Origin: Phycisphaerae bacterium
GTDB lineage: Bacteria; Planctomycetota; Phycisphaerae; UBA1845
Assembly: GCA_028289375.1 (NCBI GenBank)
Contig: JANQQK010000093.1
Coordinates: forward strand, 62,001-126,000
Length of the DNA stretch: 64,000 nt
Direction of reading: 5' to 3'
Shown here: in pieces, positions 62,829 through 64,000 of the stretch
Layout: every line of letters begins with the position of its first letter
Position numbering within the stretch: the stretch's first letter is position 1
The notes under the pieces: generated by a model
The model's database searches: none
What the model saw: the letters and a program-made list of their open reading frames with translations, nothing else
Told to the model about the DNA's origin: nothing
Program-made: the position numbers and the translations under genes

Positions 62829-63670
62829 AAAGACGCTGTCAGTCGCAATCCGTCGTGCGCAAGGGCCATCCCGTCGGGCAGGTCGGCGTTGGTTTCGGCA
62901 TGCTTGAGTTCGTGGGCGATGTGGGTGAAGTAGGTCTGCTTTGCGCCGATTTTCTTCGCGGCCTCGACTGCCTGTGCGAGCGTGAAATGGGTCGGATGCG
63001 GCGTGTGACGCAATGCGTCGAGGATCAGCACATCAAGGCCTTCGAGCTTGGCCATCGATTCGTCCGGTATGAGGTTGCAGTCGGTGCAGTAAGCGACGTT
63101 GCCGACGCGATAGCCGAAGATCGGCAGCGGACCGTGAAACAACCGGATCGGGATGATGGTCCGACCAAACAGCTCCAGCGGCGATTCATCAATCACGTTG
63201 AGCGACAGCTTCGGCGCCGCCGATGGATAGGTCGGATCGTGCGTGAAGGCATACCCGAACATCTGCTTGAGCACGGCCGCTGTCTCCGCCTCCGCGTACA
63301 CCGGCAACGTGCATCGCTGCAGCCAATTGAACCGCCGCAGGTCGTCCAGCCCCGCCACATGATCCGCGTGAAAATGCGTGTACAACACGGCATCCACGCG
63401 ATCGATCCCGCACGCGATCGACTGCAGCCGCAGTTCCTGCGACGTATCGATCAGAATGGTCCGATCGTCGAATCGCATCGCCACGCTGGGTCGTGTTCGC
63501 CGATCGCCGTGGTCGTCGGACGTGCACACGGGACAGTCGCAGGCGATCATGGGAATCCCATGCGACGTCCCCGTGCCGAGGCAAATGACTTCGATCTCTG
63601 TTCCGCCTGTCAACGCCTGTCCCGCCCTTTCCAGCGTCCCCGTCGATCTGTTGCATGCTAAACCGCCCAA
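62825..63670 (-). CDS. MBL-fold metallohydrolase (PhnP-like)
   Basis: 281 aa as read from a TTG at 63670; a TTG at 63613, close to the fold, is an alternative. The fold starts at EVICLGTGTSHGIPMIACDCPVC, a PhnP-like opening with CxxC pair, then ILIDTSQELRLQ, the metal site THFHADHVAGLDDLRRFN, and AYCTDCNLIP. The TYFTHIAHELKH segment supplies a late His. PhnP-group enzymes hydrolyse cyclic phosphate or lipoyl-type esters; the substrate here is unknown. Confidence 0.88.
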   Translation of the reverse strand: MGGLACNRSTGTLERAGQALTGGTEIEVICLGTGTSHGIPMIACDCPVCTSDDHGDRRTRPSVAMRFDDRTILIDTSQELRLQSIACGIDRVDAVLYTHFHADHVAGLDDLRRFNWLQRCTLPVYAEAETAAVLKQMFGYAFTHDPTYPSAAPKLSLNVIDESPLELFGRTIIPIRLFHGPLPIFGYRVGNVAYCTDCNLIPDESMAKLEGLDVLILDALRHTPHPTHFTLAQAVEAAKKIGAKQTYFTHIAHELKHAETNADLPDGMALAHDGLRLTASF

Positions 63671-63762
63671 CGACCGCCGACCAGCGACGGGCCGTTGTCT
63701 CAGCCCATCACGCTCCCTAGAATTCCGGCTATCACACGAACGTGGTCGAAAGGAGCAACGGC

Positions 63763-64000
63763 GTGCTGGACAAGATGTTCGAACTGCAGGCGGAACTCAA
63801 TCAGCGGATGGGCATGGACACCAAGGCCCTCAAGGGCGACTTCGATCCACAAAAGGCCGGCCAATGGCTCAACGACTACATCATCGCCTCGAGCAACGAG
63901 CTTGAGGAACTCCGCGACTGTACTTTCTGGAAGCATTGGTGCGCCGAAGCAAAGGCCGGTGAACGCTTCAAGCTCTTTGATCTGCAAAACGCCCGCGTCG
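63763..64000 (+). CDS. dUTPase-like protein (partial, 5' end)
   Basis: 79 codons of a gene that continues past the right edge. The GTG start has AAAGGAG about 8 nt upstream. It begins LDKMFELQAELNQRMGMD, and the segment SNELEELRDCTFWKHW resembles the dUTPase_2-like (all-alpha, MazG-related) family, where Campylobacter-type enzymes have an AELIDSFTWKHWK pattern. It would hydrolyse dUTP to dUMP. The metal-binding Glu residues are seen only in part. Confidence 0.6.
   Translation, partial: MLDKMFELQAELNQRMGMDTKALKGDFDPQKAGQWLNDYIIASSNELEELRDCTFWKHWCAEAKAGERFKLFDLQNARV

Overview
The window looks like chromosome from a planctomycete of the Phycisphaerae type. No rRNA is present to prove this. The inference rests on fairly high G+C, many small membrane proteins with CxxCGYDL...CPECG zinc ribbons, dockerin-like Asp repeats on a secreted dehydrogenase, PEP-CTERM-associated genes (a FemAB-like protein and a TIGR03087-type glycosyltransferase), and a histone-H1-like Lys/Ala-rich protein. 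Genes are densely packed, often with 1-14 nt overlaps. I see no CRISPR array, IS element or prophage. One tRNA-Arg(TCG) lies at 24656-24728.

Layout. 1-2370 (minus): MoxR AAA ATPase, DUF58 and BatA-like genes. 3060-6666: LOG-family protein and a polytopic membrane protein. 6783-9635: secreted PQQ-type sugar dehydrogenase, a membrane-anchored protein and a GNAT acetyltransferase. 9668-11925: ribH, nusB, ftsY and a zinc-ribbon protein. 11955-14118: CoA-binding protein, an unusual cobalamin-domain protein and an unknown. 14242-18195: rnr, gcvT, gcvH. 18282-21917: exopolysaccharide/exosortase-associated genes and membrane proteins. 21980-24518: secreted proteins. 24845-30283: AAA ATPase, H1-like protein, M24 peptidase, accB, accC. 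30300-33254: DUF547, DUF1015 and a divergent QueC-like protein. 33251-35281: three zinc-ribbon membrane proteins. 35404-39127: threonine aldolase and a secreted vanadium-haloperoxidase-like protein with Cys-rich repeats and a C-terminal sorting signal.

39257-47499 (minus) is the most interesting region. It encodes what looks like a bacterial ESCRT-type membrane-remodelling module. There are three proteins with ESCRT-III/PspA-like helical architecture: one carries a winged-helix domain and a Pro-rich tail, another ends in a MIM1-like motif. With them are a Vps4/katanin-type AAA ATPase bearing an N-terminal MIT-like domain, a PspC protein, two paralogous small membrane proteins, an SPFH-like/beta-propeller protein, a TM zinc-ribbon protein and a Ser/Thr kinase with zinc ribbons. 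The 3' end of one ESCRT-III-like gene, including its MIM1-like motif, is duplicated between the two small membrane genes. The domain calls rest on reading the sequence only; structure prediction and profile searches would decide them.

47529-64000: a 4-TM protein, a diguanylate cyclase and a membrane-anchored helical protein (minus). Then housekeeping genes: ilvE, LolD/LolC-type transporter, lysS, tatC, a CobA-HemD fusion (plus), ruvX/yqgF, manC-type guanylyltransferase, pcrA/uvrD helicase, acpS (plus), an MBL-fold hydrolase, and the start of a dUTPase-like gene at the right edge.
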